Notes: a model not told the origin generated them from the sequence alone. Counted from the stretch's first letter, positions 20,372-33,636 are shown. The stretch is 64,000 nucleotides of DNA from Daphnia carinata (GCF_022539665.2 NC_081331.1:5676501-5740500); one strand, 5' to 3'. Numbers and translations are program-made.

Positions 20372-23300
20372 TTAGTCCGGTGGTATATTAGAAGAAGTTG
20401 CGTCGTCATTATGTGACGTGTTTTCTTTGTTGATACCCATTCTTTTCAAAAACGATTTGGCCCAGTTAGTTGTTAATTTAACAGGGCCACCAAATTCTGG
20501 TAAAAGAGATGGCTCTTTTTGGAGGAGAACCTTAGTATAAAAAGACATATTGATCAGAAGCAGAATCACAAGCAACGGTAATCTGTGAAAGTACCTGGCG
20601 GGCAGTAGCCATAGCGACAAACGCGTTGACACGTTCTCCGGAGCGTTTGAGTTCCCGAATGCATTCCTGAACGGCTTCGTCGTGCGGTCCTAGACGGAGT
20701 GGTCTTCCGCGGGGAAGTACGTTCAGGTTGGTGATTTGTTCTTCGGAAGTCCTCTGCTGTGCAACGTATTTGTCTCGCAATCCTCGGACTGTGCTCTCAG
20801 GAATTTCGTGGCCTACTCTTTCCTTAAAAAGTGAAAACAATCAACTTACGAAGTGCGTACTCAGAAGAAATTCTTTTACGTACTTTGAAATAATCTGCTG
20901 CTTCTTGACATCCATACTCGGCTGCAAAGCGTCCAATTTCTAAACGAAATTGTGGAGGGTACGTCGCATAGCTACCTCGACCATTTTTTTTTGACGTTTT
21001 AGTTTTCTGAGCTGGCATCTCATGTCGAACGGATGTTTGAACAGCGGGATTTAATTCAAGCGGTGGAGGAGGAGGAGGAACAATCGCTGGGGAAGGAGTT
21101 CTAGGAACAGGAAGGCAAGTGGACGTGGGAGGATTTTCCGAAGGATGGTGAACTATGGACGCTGAAACGTCAGAACACTCTTCATTCCAGTTCCTTGAAT
21201 ACGCTGGTAGCTGGACAGAGCTAAAAGATGGCTGATATTGGGGAGGTGGTGGCAAAGAACTGTAGGACGGATAAGGGGGGACTGGCTGGGACATCACATG
21301 GTACATGTTCTGGTGTTGGTTATGGTAGTTGTTTGCTGACTGATGACCGACATACATGTGTGTGTTGGTGTAGTGCCCATAAGGTTGGTGATAGTAACCA
21401 GCGTCCGGATGTTGCTGAAGAACTGGTAAAGAGGAAGGAGGGGCGACCGATGAAGGTGGTGAAGGGGGAGGAGGTGGAGGATGCATAGATGATGCTGACG
21501 AAAGCTTACGACGAAGCTCTGATGCTGGGGTCCCAAATATTTTTTTGAATTTCCGCACCGTGCTTTCTTTTACAGAGAATTGCAATTTGTCACTGAAATG
21601 CTGCACAGCTGCTGGTACTCCATGTACAGCCGCATATTTTCCAATTTCTTCTCGGACTGAGGCGCAAAATAGATGGCGTGCGAGTGATATCGATTTCCGT
21701 GATCCACTGAAAATGTACACCCCAATGAAAACAAGTTTTAACAGAAAAACTAAGTAGTTACCTATGATCAAGTTGATTGGCTGGAGTCATACGGAGATAC
21801 ATACGACGAAACTTTCTTATTAAGGAGATGCTGATCGTTTTTTCCAACTTAGTTGAATAAAGCTTTTGGGTAGCGTCAAGCCCACATTCTGCAGCATGGC
21901 GTCCAATTTCTGCCTTAAGTTGAGAACTGAATGCATGGTGGGCCTGAACGAAATTCCTAACACTGCTGTAGCTCACCGGGAAACCTGATTATTGTTAAAT
22001 GTGCAGCAAAGCGTAATGATTTTACACGAAGGATGCCCAACATACTACCTAGAGAGGTACTGAAAGTGCGTGCGGCATTGTGAGTACCATGACGCATGGC
22101 ATGTATTGCGATTGCTTCCTTCATTTCAGGAGTGTAGCGGTGATATTCACCCCGCTTATGACCTTCATTTCTTGATTTGCGCACATCCTTTGTTTGGGCG
22201 ATTAAAGCTCTAACGGCGGCTACGGCAGTCGAAGTAGACGTTCTGTTGTCCAAAGATGGGTTTGCGGATGTATCATCTGTTTCATGGAGCGTGCTCCCAG
22301 CGCCCAACATCCGATGTTTTAAGTTAGACCTCCGCGTCAATCGGTTTTCACTAGATGATGTTTCGTCACATGGGGGACAATCGAACAATTTCGATTTTTT
22401 CCGTGTTTTTGGGAATAGATTTCCGGCATCGCTTGTTTTCGTAAAACAGCGTTTGGATATGGTGTCCAACGCCGAAGTGTTTTTGACAATCTCGTTCCTT
22501 AACTGGAAATTGAACAAATAGTTGCAATCATTTCCTCCTAACATTATGAAGTCTACAACATTACCTTCCATAACCAACCGAGTATCGTTGGTCGTTTGTG
22601 CCAATCATTAGGATGTTCCGCTAGATACGTGTCTATTCTTGTTTTAATATTGGCATCAAACTCAGCAGATTCCTTCTCCGAGAATTTTAAGTGGGTTTCC
22701 GCATTTAGAACAGTAGCTGTTTCTGTCGCAGAAATCAGCTTGGTGAACCTTAGTGATAATTAATCAGTCAATCAACTATCCTTTACTTTTACTGATAATC
22801 ATAGTATCTTACTCTCCTTTGAGTTCCATGAATTCAAATGAATTCAATCCATACACTGTGCATATAGCTACACCATAGCTGCACAAATTTTCAAACAAGA
22901 ATTCAGCCATGTCATAAGAACTAGGTTTGATTGCTGCTACTGAAATCCAAAAGGATACTGGATCATAAAGTATCAACAGCAAGAACTTCTCTTGAGAAGA
23001 TTGATTTGGTTTGATTTGATGAAATTCAATTTCAGTCCAAGGAGACGTAACTTTGTTTGGTTTCACAAGGTGAAGAGTTGTTGTGGAATTTGACTTACAC
23101 ACCATACAATTTTGGACATATTCGGTTATGCTTTTATAAGAGTATCTCCAAAAATGTGTTTGCTGTAACATCCTGTGCATTTTTTTAACTCCATTGTGAA
23201 AGCCTAAGATTATAAGCATGTTAAGCACTCCTTTATGTATCCTATTCACACTTACCTTTAGTTCCATCAACATGAATCTGTTCTAAAATTGAAGCTTTAG

Positions 23301-23580
23301 CATTCTTATCGAGTACAACTTTTCGAGGTTTGCGCCTACCATAGTACAATTCTCCATTTTTCAGCTTCAAAGAATTAGCATAAGAATTATGAAATAACAA
23401 CTGTATATGAGATGCAAAAAAAACACAATAGCATACGAAATAATTTGCGGCTTGTGTTCTGATCCATTGGGCTTTTGTGCTGGTATTGATGTTCACCCCA
23501 GTTGGATCTTCAAGATAACGAAGAATTTCTACATAATACTTTTCGTTGTCTAATTCGTGGTCATCATTAAAACACGCCAT
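20372..23580 (-). CDS. GIN/KRBA2-like integrase-derived protein fused to multiple helix-turn-helix domains
   Basis: Nine exons in consistent phase (23437-23580, 23256-23364, 22813-23203, 22565-22748, 22049-22502, 21762-21984, 20884-21706, 20595-20822, 20372-20530) encode about 904 residues. Residues about 75-130 form an integrase H2C2 zinc finger (IHVDGTKGFH ... NCMVC), followed by an integrase-core-like region that starts PWTEIEFHQIKP. In active integrases the last motif has Asp where this protein has His. The second Asp motif reads CTVYGLNSFEF and lacks its Asp too, so catalysis is unlikely. After a Ser-rich linker come four similar helix-turn-helix units (patterns EIGRHAAECG, EIGKYAAVHGVPAAVQHFS, EIGRFAAEYG, each with a basic second helix). 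A proline/histidine-rich spacer (about 570-730) lies before the last. A C-terminal CENP-B/Tc5-like segment ends in WAKSFLKRMG. It is probably a nuclear DNA-binding protein domesticated from retroelement and DNA-transposon parts. Exon 2's acceptor has an alternative site. Confidence 0.78.
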
Positions 23581-24588
23581 TGTTTGTACGTAATATCATT
23601 TTAAACACAACGCTCAGTAACGCAAATGTTCCAAACAGACAGACGAATTTCCCGACAGGGACTCTCTTTCCTGTCAACAGTTTTATCGTTCACCAGACAT
23701 AGGGATCCGGTTCTCATTTACTGTAATCGGGGTTCCCACCTCACGGTTTTCGAAAAAAAAGCTACTCGGGTACGATTAAGTAACTTTTTTGTCAAAGTGG
23801 GGCAGGAAGTAGGATAGCCCTAAAGGTTGACCATCGTGCCATGTACCCCTGAATTCATTTTAGAAGATCAAAATCAAGTTTGTTGATACATTAATAAAGT
23901 TCTACCCAGTTGAGATTTCATCCCCGATTACCTGTAATCTACCGCACCGGTCTGCCTGAAAAAGTATTAATCGTTTACAACCCGGGTAGATTTGTTTCAA
24001 GCGATTCAGTTCGGTGTAAGTGGTCAAAGGAAGTAGTCACCTTTAAAAATGGCGGCTTAAGTGGCGCCAAATTATTTAAAAAAAAAAAAAAATTAGCGTG
24101 ATTTGCCTACCAACGAAATTGAGCCCTGATAAGTCAAGCGGCGTCAAGTTATTGGATTGACCAAACAGGACCCTTTTGCCCGTAACGGGTCCGCATATAC
24201 TTCACTTGTTTCTTGGCTGGAAGTCAAATGGGCACCTTTACATTGTACCCTCGTATTTTAGATGCAAAAAGCATTTACCTACAATGCTAGAAGTTTAAGT
24301 TTAAGTTTAAGTTTAAGTTTAACTATAATTAATATTTTCTGTTTTCTGAAAATTAGGGAAAAGACAAATGTCGAAGGAGCCGACGATACATTCGTTGCTC
24401 TTCGATTTCCACGGTTGTTTTTTTATTAAAAACCTAGTTACACATGTCAAGGAAATTATTACAAACGAGTTTCTGTTTTCAAATTCCTGAGGTTAAATAC
24501 TTACACACTTGGCAACTGTAATTTGTAAACCAATTGCTTGAAAGTTTGATTAATGAATCCATAAAATCTATTCTGGAGCTTGTTTTCA
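23581..24588. other. Intergenic region between the integrase/HTH gene and Jarid2
   Basis: Upstream of one gene and downstream of the other, since both are on the minus strand. It contains a short AAGTTT tandem repeat (24291-24320) and an A run at about 24079-24092. No ORF of coding character is visible. Confidence 0.5.
24291..24320. repeat. AAGTTT hexamer repeat, five copies
   Basis: Five perfect copies of AAGTTT in tandem. This is a simple repeat. It is not the arthropod telomere repeat. Confidence 0.85.
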
Positions 24589-27500
24589 TTACAAAGTCGA
24601 GCTTCGGTGATGCACCGGCGCCCTTCGCAAGGCTTTACTTTTTACGTGATCTTGCAGACTTTGCACTGTTTTACGAAGCTCTGCTTCATCGTGAACGTAA
24701 AACACCCTAATATGTTGTGTGACTCGAGGGTGGTCTTTGATTTTCTTAAGAGCATGCATTAGACACCAAGTTACAGGTGAATCTGCTTTGGAATGGCATT
24801 CAGCTCGCGAAAAGAAGAGACTAGCTTGGCATATTTCACACTCCATTTCACCGTCATCAGTGACAGAAGTCTGCCGTCGCTTTTTCCCATCTTTTGAGCT
24901 CGACTCAGTCGTAACTGGCAACTTCCGCCACTGCTGAACACCAAAGTCTCTTAGACTGGATCGCAGTTGAATTTCCTCGTCAATGTCCGGTTTCAATATG
25001 GGTAGGACACGTTTCAAGACGTTGACAGTTGAGCGAGTGTCATGAGCGATACTCCAAAGTAACTGCTGCAAAGAGAAAACAGTGGGTTCGTTGTTGATTC
25101 TAAGTTCTTTGAAACAAGCGTCCCCAATAGAAAGCCAATCCATAGGAGCGAAGCAGACGCTTTCCGAAACGCTATAACCTGTGAGTAAACAAACAAATTT
25201 GTTTTTAAATCCCATATTTTGACTTAGATTTTCTGTATGCTCTAAACCATACCTGTAGACAGCGAAGAAGTAAACGCGCGTGGCCATACGACAACAAACT
25301 GGCCAGACTTTTGTATGGTGCGACTCAGGCTGACTTTCTGATCGGCTAACATCGTAGGAGGAACCATGACAGTATCTGAAGACAACCAGACGGATTTGTC
25401 ACCCTTTACGAGATCCGGAACAAGCTTATTCATGGCTTGATGTAAAACAGATTCCTGTAGTGAAGGCACTCCGTACCTGAGATAGCCCAAAATAGTGTTT
25501 AGAATATACTTAACTTTATGATTAAACTGGTAGATTGCTAAGTTACCATATTTTATCTGCCCCAGTGTGCAAATAATCAATCCATGGAAGGCCATGAGGG
25601 TCACGGTACCAACACGAGGCACTGAAAAGCATACTGACGTGTAGCGTGGGAACAGTGCAACCCGGAACGGGACCAAGACTGCGTAAAACCGATCCATTAT
25701 TGTTGGTTAACACTACATGATAAACAATTTAAAAAAAAAAGAGAATGAGAAAAAAGGGATAATCACATAGCTCTGGCTCAATCTTTTTACAAAAATACCT
25801 TTTAAGTTCCATGGATGTCTAGATGTCTTGTTGCAAGGAAATCCATAACCAGACTGGCCTGAATCGATGTTACCAGAATGGACACACACATGTGCAGCAC
25901 GTCTTGTGACTAGCTTCCAATAAGCGGCTTCCACCTGCAATAATAATCTCTTTGCTTTGGGAATGCTTAGAAGTTATGTTTTTTTTACCTGCGCTGGTTC
26001 TAAATCAGATGCATCAGTGGCTGATGAATTAGCATTGGGAAACCAAATCGATAAAGTATTGCGCGCAATACGATAAAACGTACTCAGTGACATACTGCTG
26101 CCCTTAACGACGCATTCGTTTTCATCTTCGTCATCAGTTAAATGTCGGTTCTTCTGGGATTCAATCTTGTGCATTAGTTTTTTGCGCTCTTCGTCCGATA
26201 GAGTCGCATAAGGGAGCAGGTACTTGCAATAGATAGAGTCCAATTTTGAAAAACGATCGTGGGCACCTTGAGGAATCTGGGGTTGGACATTGAAGAAAAA
26301 AGATTTTATTAAATGTTTCAAAAGACAATCGGATTGAGATGTGGATTACTTTCAATGTCTCTGCAACTTTAGACCACAAATCGTTCTCGAGGACGTGTCC
26401 TGGACCTCCTAAATCTTGGACAGCTTCATAGAGGCCAGGGAGATCTACTTCGATGCCACCAATGCAAGGGGGCGGTTGGTAATCTATGTTGAGTTCTCTA
26501 AGATGACGGTGAATGGCTTCTAAAATACACGAGTTTGTGCCTCTCCGGCGAAACATTCGATGAACATATTGGTTGTTGGCAGTGAAACGCATTCCATCTG
26601 CTACTTGGCACTCGGGTTTGAATGAAGCTGGAGGAACTATGCGGCAGATGCCAAAGCGTTCACATTCATTTTGAATTTTCTCTAAATATTCGATGGGGTC
26701 ATTAAACTCTTTTTCGTCCGGATGGAAAACGGGTGCATCGATCAACGAACTCAGGTCATAATTTAATGGGGGAGTTTCCACCGTCCTCTTGATATTGGTA
26801 GGTCGCTTGCGGGTGTTGGCCTCCGATTTTACTATGTTGGTGGATTTAGTATTTTTGGTTTCCAATCGCGCTGGCTTTTTTGTATTTGTTTCTTGCGCTT
26901 GGCTCAATGATTTCTTCCTCGTCATAATTGCTCGTGCACCGCGAGTGTCATCTTTCTTTGTTTTGCTAGACGAAGTTTTGGTACAACGAGTAGGATCAAA
27001 TGATCGCGTTCTTATACTGCGAACAGGTGCATCGTCTTCGCTTGACGAAGAAGATAAAGAGCGCAAAGAAGAAGAGAGTGAGGATGATGAATCGTCCTTT
27101 TCAGAATCTGAACTGTCGCTGGAGCTCTGCGATTCTGTGAAACGTTTGGCTGCTTCTTGCAAGATAGTTGATCGACGTTTTGCACGACTGCTTGACAATT
27201 CAGCACTGTTTCTTTTTCCTCGAACAACAGGAGATGGCGACGGGTGCGGTTTCGAATTGCGTTCAACAGGAATCCGACTTTTCTTCTTAGGGGGTGATTT
27301 CTGTTCGTCTTCCAAACATTGAAGTATATTGTGATCGTCTAATTCGGATGAATAAAATTCTTCTTCCTGACCGATAAGCGTCATAAAGAATGTGGCAGCT
27401 TCTTTAGTTCGTCGTGATGGACGTCGCGTTGGGGAAGCAACGACTGGGGGGCTTTTGAGTCTTTTAGATGATTCTCGAGTCTGTTTTGCTGCTACAGTCG

Positions 27501-28784
27501 ATTTAACTGTGTCAGAATCCGATACCAAGTTTTTGTTTTTTTCCCTCAACATCGTTGTTTTCGAATTTTCTTTGATAGATGAGACTTTTGACTTCTCGTT
27601 AACAGAAGAGCGTTTCGATTCCGAATCCAATGGCTTTCGTTGTAAGTGAACAGATTCGGCTTTAGCAGGGTCTTTGGAAGCTTTTTTTGGCGGATGATTA
27701 GATGCTACCACAGTTTTTAAAGACTGACGAGTATTTTTGCTCACGGGGACGCTGGGATTCTCCGCCTTGTTACGGATTCGAGTTTTCATTGTCACAGGTT
27801 CTAAGTTTGAAGTTATTTTCTTGGCGGATAAGGTACGATTGTTTTGCGACAGTTTTCTTTTTTTCACAGTAGCAGAAGATGGAGTTGGCCCATCTGAGCT
27901 TTCTGCATCCGAATCTGAATCGCCGTTAGATGACGCTGAACTCGAACTGGACTGAAATTTTGCATTTCGTAACTGCGAACGGGTGGATACTCTCTTCGGC
28001 AAGGGACTTGCTTTACGAACCTTTTTATTTTTATGAGTTAGGTTTCTCGAGGTTTTGGAAGCCGAAAGATCTGTGCAAGATTTCATAAGACCCATACGAG
28101 TCATTATTCCGGAATTGACGATAGTTTTGCGAAAGCTGGAATGAATCCGGCCAACTGAGATTTTTGTTTGATTAACATTAGGTATTTTCTTTACTTGTGA
28201 TGTTTGTTTAAGTGGCTTTGATTTGGAAGCCATTGGCAGTTTGGCTTCTGCCTGTTTCAGATCAACTTTGCTGCAAATTTCTTGCTTGGTAATTGTGCTT
28301 CCAGATGGAATGACAGGCTCTGAAGAGGGAACTCCATTAGGGAAATTGTGATGTACAGGATCCCCAAAATAGTTTAAGGAACTTGGAAGAAAATTTGGGC
28401 AACTTCGAAAACACAAAAATTCTAAAAAATCTTCAGTCTTCGGGCAAACGTCCGGAACAACATAATTTGCTGGGTCATTATATGTAGAACCAGGTGCAGT
28501 TGATTGATTTGTTTGGTATGTTGATCCACTTTCCTTTTCTCTGTCTTTTAAAAGGGTAAAACTTGGACTTCCTTGAGCAAATTTTCGTTGTGCATGCACT
28601 TTAGTTCTGAAAAGAAAAAAAAAGAATTTTTGCAATTGAAAACTATGCCTTCAATGGGACAACTTACGTAAAGGTAAACAATATATAGCAAAATCAAAAA
28701 GTACTTTCTCTCTTCTGTCATCCCACCAGACTCTCTCAGCTCTGCCACTTTTGTTTTCTTTTTCAGCAACATAATGGCACACAT
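24589..28784 (-). CDS. Jarid2: JARID2, JmjN-ARID-JmjC cofactor of Polycomb repressive complex 2
   Basis: Seven exons in phase (28705-28784, 26350-28606, 25989-26276, 25799-25934, 25547-25712, 25253-25476, 24589-25178) encode about 1246 residues. JARID2 targets and stimulates PRC2 in the nucleus. The N terminus has [11 protein letters not shown] and [13 protein letters not shown], both JARID2 signatures. A long basic, serine-rich region follows. The JmjN motif begins [20 protein letters not shown], and next come the ARID ([19 protein letters not shown]), the JmjC domain ([19 protein letters not shown]) and a C-terminal cysteine-containing zinc-finger-like region ([10 protein letters not shown]). 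In the JmjC domain the metal-binding HxE is replaced by HTGAD, as in vertebrate JARID2, so demethylase activity is not expected. The first exon uses donor GTACTT, because that is the only phase joining it to exon 2. The first ATG gives a shorter N terminus than in vertebrates. Confidence 0.93.
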
Positions 28785-30527
28785 AAAATTAATTTACATA
28801 AAGGAAAAGATCAAACATCTTCAGCTAAAAACAACTTCGTGCCAACACTCGAATATACCACCACTAGATATAATGGAAAACTAAAGGAAGTTTTTATGTC
28901 AGTGAGTTTACGCGCGACTTGGCTGTTCCATACGGCGCAACGCATAAACAAAGTAGTTCTGCCGACGTTGCCGCTTTGCTTGTGCCCGTCAATCAACCCA
29001 ATCTACAAACTAATTTGGGGATCTGCCCCGCGTAAATCGGGTAGTTTTTTGGTCGATTGGTTTGGTTGTTTTGGGTTTCGGTGAGATTCTGCAGGTTTCG
29101 GTGCATCTTTTTCCTACCCATAAGCATTCAAATTGCTTATGGAGAGGACGAGTCGAAAAGAAAAATCGAGAAAAAGAAAAATTCGATTACGAATCCTGGC
29201 TACTGGATAGCAGTATCACAATGTTTTTTTCCCCCTGATCTTGCACGATTTAGTTAAGGGCGTTGTTTGGAAAATGACTGGGCTTCGAGTGAGTTTCGTT
29301 ACGTTTCGGAAGTCCACACGTTCCTCGTGCCATTGCGAAAAGGAAAAAAAAATGGTTTGCTAGACAAGAAATAACATAACGGTGAAATCAACATCGTCAA
29401 ATCTTGGAACTAACACATTCCATCCTTCATGCCATGAAAGACGTCTATTTCAGGTCGTTGGATCTATCGCCGGCCACTGAAGATTAACAGTTACCAGAGC
29501 TAGCCGATTGATACAATCCGTAAATACATCCGGAGAGCAAAGTCTGGTAAACATTCGGTCTTACTTTTCTCGGTGCAAATGCGCCACCGATGAGGGAAAC
29601 TAGGTTAGTTGCTCGCCGGAGCAAAGTAAACAATTACAATCAGCCAATGTTTAATGTCAAAATAAGACAGACGAGCAAAACTCAATCATACCTTAGCACG
29701 TTGAGGTAGAAAATGGCGTTGAAATTTCCATTCATCATTACGCAAAGTTTTTTTTTAAACAGCCATCATGCTTCGTAAATCTATGAATCGTGAAACTAGA
29801 TAACAGTGTAATGTTCTTGTTTAAAAAGGGGGGCGAACAACCAAAAAATGAAATGGTAACGAAAACAGAGCACAAAAATTGCTTCAAAGAAACCCACGTA
29901 GCAATTAACTTTTGCTGCTGTGGACGAACGATTAACGTGCTATTCTTAGACACGTTGACTTTGGACCGTAAAATACGTAATAAAATCTGCCAAATAGCGA
30001 CTTTTGTCTTTATTATTTCCTTTTGGTGAAATATGAATTTTGTAAACCCCAATCGTTTACCAAGACGTTTCCTGCTTTTCGAGTTTCCTTTGTTTGGCAG
30101 TTCTCTCCCATCGGGAACCTTGCTATCGAGAACGTGATTAACGAACTCTCAGCGTTTAGAAGAATGTAGTGAAAAAGGGAATGTGCGGGAATTGTTTAGA
30201 TCTGTGGATGCGAAATGACTCATTTTTATTTCTTCGTAGTAAAATGCCGTTTGCGAGTTGCCAATGTGTATCTGATGGATTGGGGTCAATTTCATTGCAA
30301 GCTTACGACCGCTTCTTCTGGGCGTCTTAAAAAATAAACAAACGGTGTTGCAGTCATAGACAGAGGAAAAAAACTGAAGGAAGAGGAGTGAGAGACGGAT
30401 AGGAAGGGAGGGGCCATTAGTTCGTCGGACGAAGCCTATACCAGTTCACGTTTGAGTTCTCTTCATCTATCGTGCAGTGGCTGTCTGAGTGGAGTATTCA
30501 TTTCATTTGTCTTCCACATTTTCAAGA
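28785..30527. other. Divergent intergenic region between Jarid2 and the TRPA gene
   Basis: Shared upstream region of two divergent genes, about 1.7 kb. It holds presumably both promoters and 5' leaders. A purine-rich stretch precedes the TRPA start (30361-30412). No convincing ORF, RNA gene or repeat is visible. Confidence 0.5.
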
Positions 30528-33500
30528 ATGGGGAAATATGACATGCCCAGCACACTCGGTGATCAAAAGTGCAGTGAAGAGAGACGGGATAACAAAGATT
30601 TTCGAACGAGAAGCGGTCGAGCAAAAGTTCGAAAGTATGCTAATCGCCAAGCGTTTCAAGATCGTCGGAAGCCATGGACAACCACGAATGGTGCAACTTG
30701 CAATCCTAATCATTTTGATACCGTGGTGGACGATCCTACTTTTAGCATATCCAGCGAATCAAATACAAGTCGCACAGAATTGAAGAATTGCAATATTCAA
30801 ACTGGAGAGCCATCCTTATGGCTCAGCTGTTCCTCTGTTTGGACAGAGGATCAACTTAAGAATAGTATAGATGAATTACTGAGCAACCAAGAAGCAAGCT
30901 CGGTCCACATCAAAACCATACTAGGATCAACTGAACAGTCACGCAACTGGTCTGAATTACCTTCTTCCTGCTTCAATGCAGCAATCCTGTACGCTTCAAT
31001 GACGACCAACATTGCGATGTTACGTTTTTTTCTTCAGCGCGGAGCTAGCCCCAAGGCTGCAGATTCCGAGCAGAGAACAGCACTACATTACGCGGCCAGT
31101 TCTTCAGCGATGGTAGCAGCCGACTGTATCATTTCACTGAGAGAGTACGGTGCTGAAATCAATCCCTGGGATAAGCTCGGAATTGCTACGCCGTTGATTT
31201 GTGCAGCAGCCGCAGGAAATGCTGATGCGGTTAAAGTTCTGCTTCACGCTGGTGCTGATGTCAATGCTGGTTTGGCGGATCCCAAGTATCCCGACAGCTC
31301 GACACCTCTCGTTTGGGCCGTTCGAGCCCGTAGTGTCGCTTGTGCAATCCATTTGCTTGAAGCCGGAGCTGCTGTCAACAGTCCGCAGGCATATAGCGAA
31401 GCACCGATACACGTAGCAGCAACTCAAGGAGACACAGACCTGATGGAGCTGCTCTTGCAGAAAAAGGCAGACATTCGTGTCCTCTTCGGTCGTGAGCGAA
31501 TGAGTGCCTTGCATTTGGCAGCGGAACGCGGAAACTCTGGTTGCATTCATTTGTTGCTGAATGCCAAAGCAGATTGTAACACCGTTAATTTTCGCGGTCA
31601 AACACCTCTACATTTGGCCACGTTATCACAATCAGTCGAATCGGTTGCAGCACTGCTAGAAGCAGGGGCGAGGCACGACATCTGTGATAACGAACTCAAA
31701 TCTCCACTGCACAGCGCCATCATTAAAACCTCACGTTCCACTGATATTGTACATCTTTTGATCACTGCTGGAGCTGATATTAACAGACGCGACAACTTCG
31801 GTTGCACACCTCTTCATCTTGCAGCCATCAATGAGAATTCCAAAGCTGCTACAGTCCTCGTTCAAGCGGGAGCAGATCTGTCAGCTAAAACAAAAGGCGG
31901 AGTCTCTGCTTTGGACTTTCTGGTTCGACGAACTCCGGACGTTCTTGCCACTATTCCTCGTCGACTCGATTCCGCTGTGATACTGGCCGATCACGATCCA
32001 CTTGACCCTGATTGCGAACTCCATTTGGACTTTAAAGTTATAGTGCCTGGTGGAGATCAGCAACGGGTTGGTGAAACGGGCTTTTTGATCACTTTAGTGG
32101 CAGCTGGACAGAGGCACATACTTCAGCATCCCATCATAAGAGCCTTTCTTCACTTGAAATGGTTTAAAATTCGTGCTCTTTTCATAGTTTCACTTCTTTT
32201 TCATGCTGCGTTCGTTCTTTCTTTAAGTGCTAACATTCTTTCAATCTACGTCGTCCATCGCAACCGCAACTGTTCGATAGCCAATAATCAGCAACCGTCA
32301 GTGGACAATGAATCAGATGTAACGTTGGATTCAACCCATTGTCTATATCCTCAATGGCCGTTGTGGTTGCAAGACACTTTTAAATACTTGAATTTGGTAA
32401 TAATACGGTGTATGTCATATATGATAATCACGTCTAATTATTCTAACCGTAATAAGGCCTTTGGAGCTCTTTCGTTGGGAAAGGAATTCTTTCAGCTGCT
32501 TCAAACGCCAAGCGAATATGTTCGTAGCTCTGAAAACTACATACAGTGCTTCCTTATTATCGGTGTTGTGGCCATCAATCTGCCCAAGAATTTGAATCAC
32601 GGTGACTGGCAACAACATATGGCTGCAATCATTATAGTAGTGGCTTGGATGGAACTGATGATGCACGTTGGACGATTCCCAGGTTAGCACCAAATAACTT
32701 GAATTGTTTAATTACACATCACACGTTTACACCCGTTCTCTTCACTCAACAGTGTTCGGCCTTTACGTGCAAATGTTCACAACCGTCGCTGCAAACATTG
32801 CAAAATTTTTAACAGCTTACATGAGTTTAATTGTTGGTTTCTCTTTGGGATTATCTGTCCTCTATCCTGATACCGAATCCCTTGCACGGTTACCATATTC
32901 ATTGGTGACAACGATAGTTATGATGACAGGCGAGCTAGAGTACAGCAAATATTTTTATGAGGATTATAATCCTACTTATCCAATCACTACCCTTGTGGTC
33001 TTCTTAGCTTTTCTTCTTTTCATCGTCGTCGTACTGATGAACTTACTTGTTGGTTTGGCTGTCTCCGACATTCAAGGACTTCGCAAATCTGCTGGACTGG
33101 ATCGCTTAGTCAGGCAAACTCGATTGATTGCTCGCATGGAAAGTATTGTTTTTTCACCTTGGTTGAATCAACTGCCCTGTTGGTTTGACACACGAGCTAG
33201 AAAATTTATACAGAGAAAGATACTCGTTGTCCCTCCTACTCATCACCGAGTGTACACTGTCAGACCTAACGATCCACGTGACAATCGTTTTCCTCCAGAT
33301 ATCAAAGACAATATATTGAAAATTCTTTTAGCTAAACCACACAAGAAATCCTATCGGGAGCTTCATCGTAGTAGTACGAACCAGTCATCTCCTTTGACTG
33401 AAGAATTATTCGATGAGTTGATGCAAAACGTCCACAGACTGTGCCATAATTGCGTGTCACAAATAGTCCTCATGAATAGTTCGGTGGAAAATCGATTGTC

Positions 33501-33636
33501 TAAACTAGAGAATCAATGGTTTTCTACGAAAAAACAGTTAGACACGTTGATAGGAATACTAACGGAGAAAACACCCTCCACTGGCGCACAGCCACAAAAT
33601 GCAAATTATCCTGGACTTTCTAGCCATGATTTCTAA
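30528..33636 (+). CDS. TRPA-family cation channel, pyrexia-like
   Basis: Two exons (30528-32682, 32753-33636) encode about 1012 residues. The N-terminal half is an ankyrin-repeat array (about residues 150-500), with repeats such as TPLHLAAINENSKAATVLVQ, RTALHYAASSSAMVAADCI and SALHLAAERGNSGCIHLLLN. A membrane domain follows, starting near residue 545 after HPIIRAFLHLKWFKIRALF. The pore stretch SLVTTIVMMTGELEYSKYF and a last helix LLFIVVVLMNLLVGLAVSDI match the pyrexia branch of TRPA channels, which in insects form heat-activated cation channels at the plasma membrane. A C-terminal coiled segment follows. The ATG at 30528 is preferred because the earlier in-frame codon at 30489 is GTG. The whole ankyrin array in one exon with only one 70-bp intron is notable. 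Painless is an alternative family assignment, but pyrexia fits better. Confidence 0.92.

Noticed and set aside
24291-24320. Interstitial telomere repeat
   Set aside because: The unit AAGTTT is not the arthropod TTAGG repeat and there are only five copies.
26789-27322. 177-codon plus-strand frame over the Jarid2 large exon
   Set aside because: Antisense of the serine/lysine-rich region; composition is explained by the real gene.
31134-31601. 155-codon minus-strand frame inside the TRPA ankyrin exon
   Set aside because: It is the antisense shadow of the ankyrin array, with no family character.
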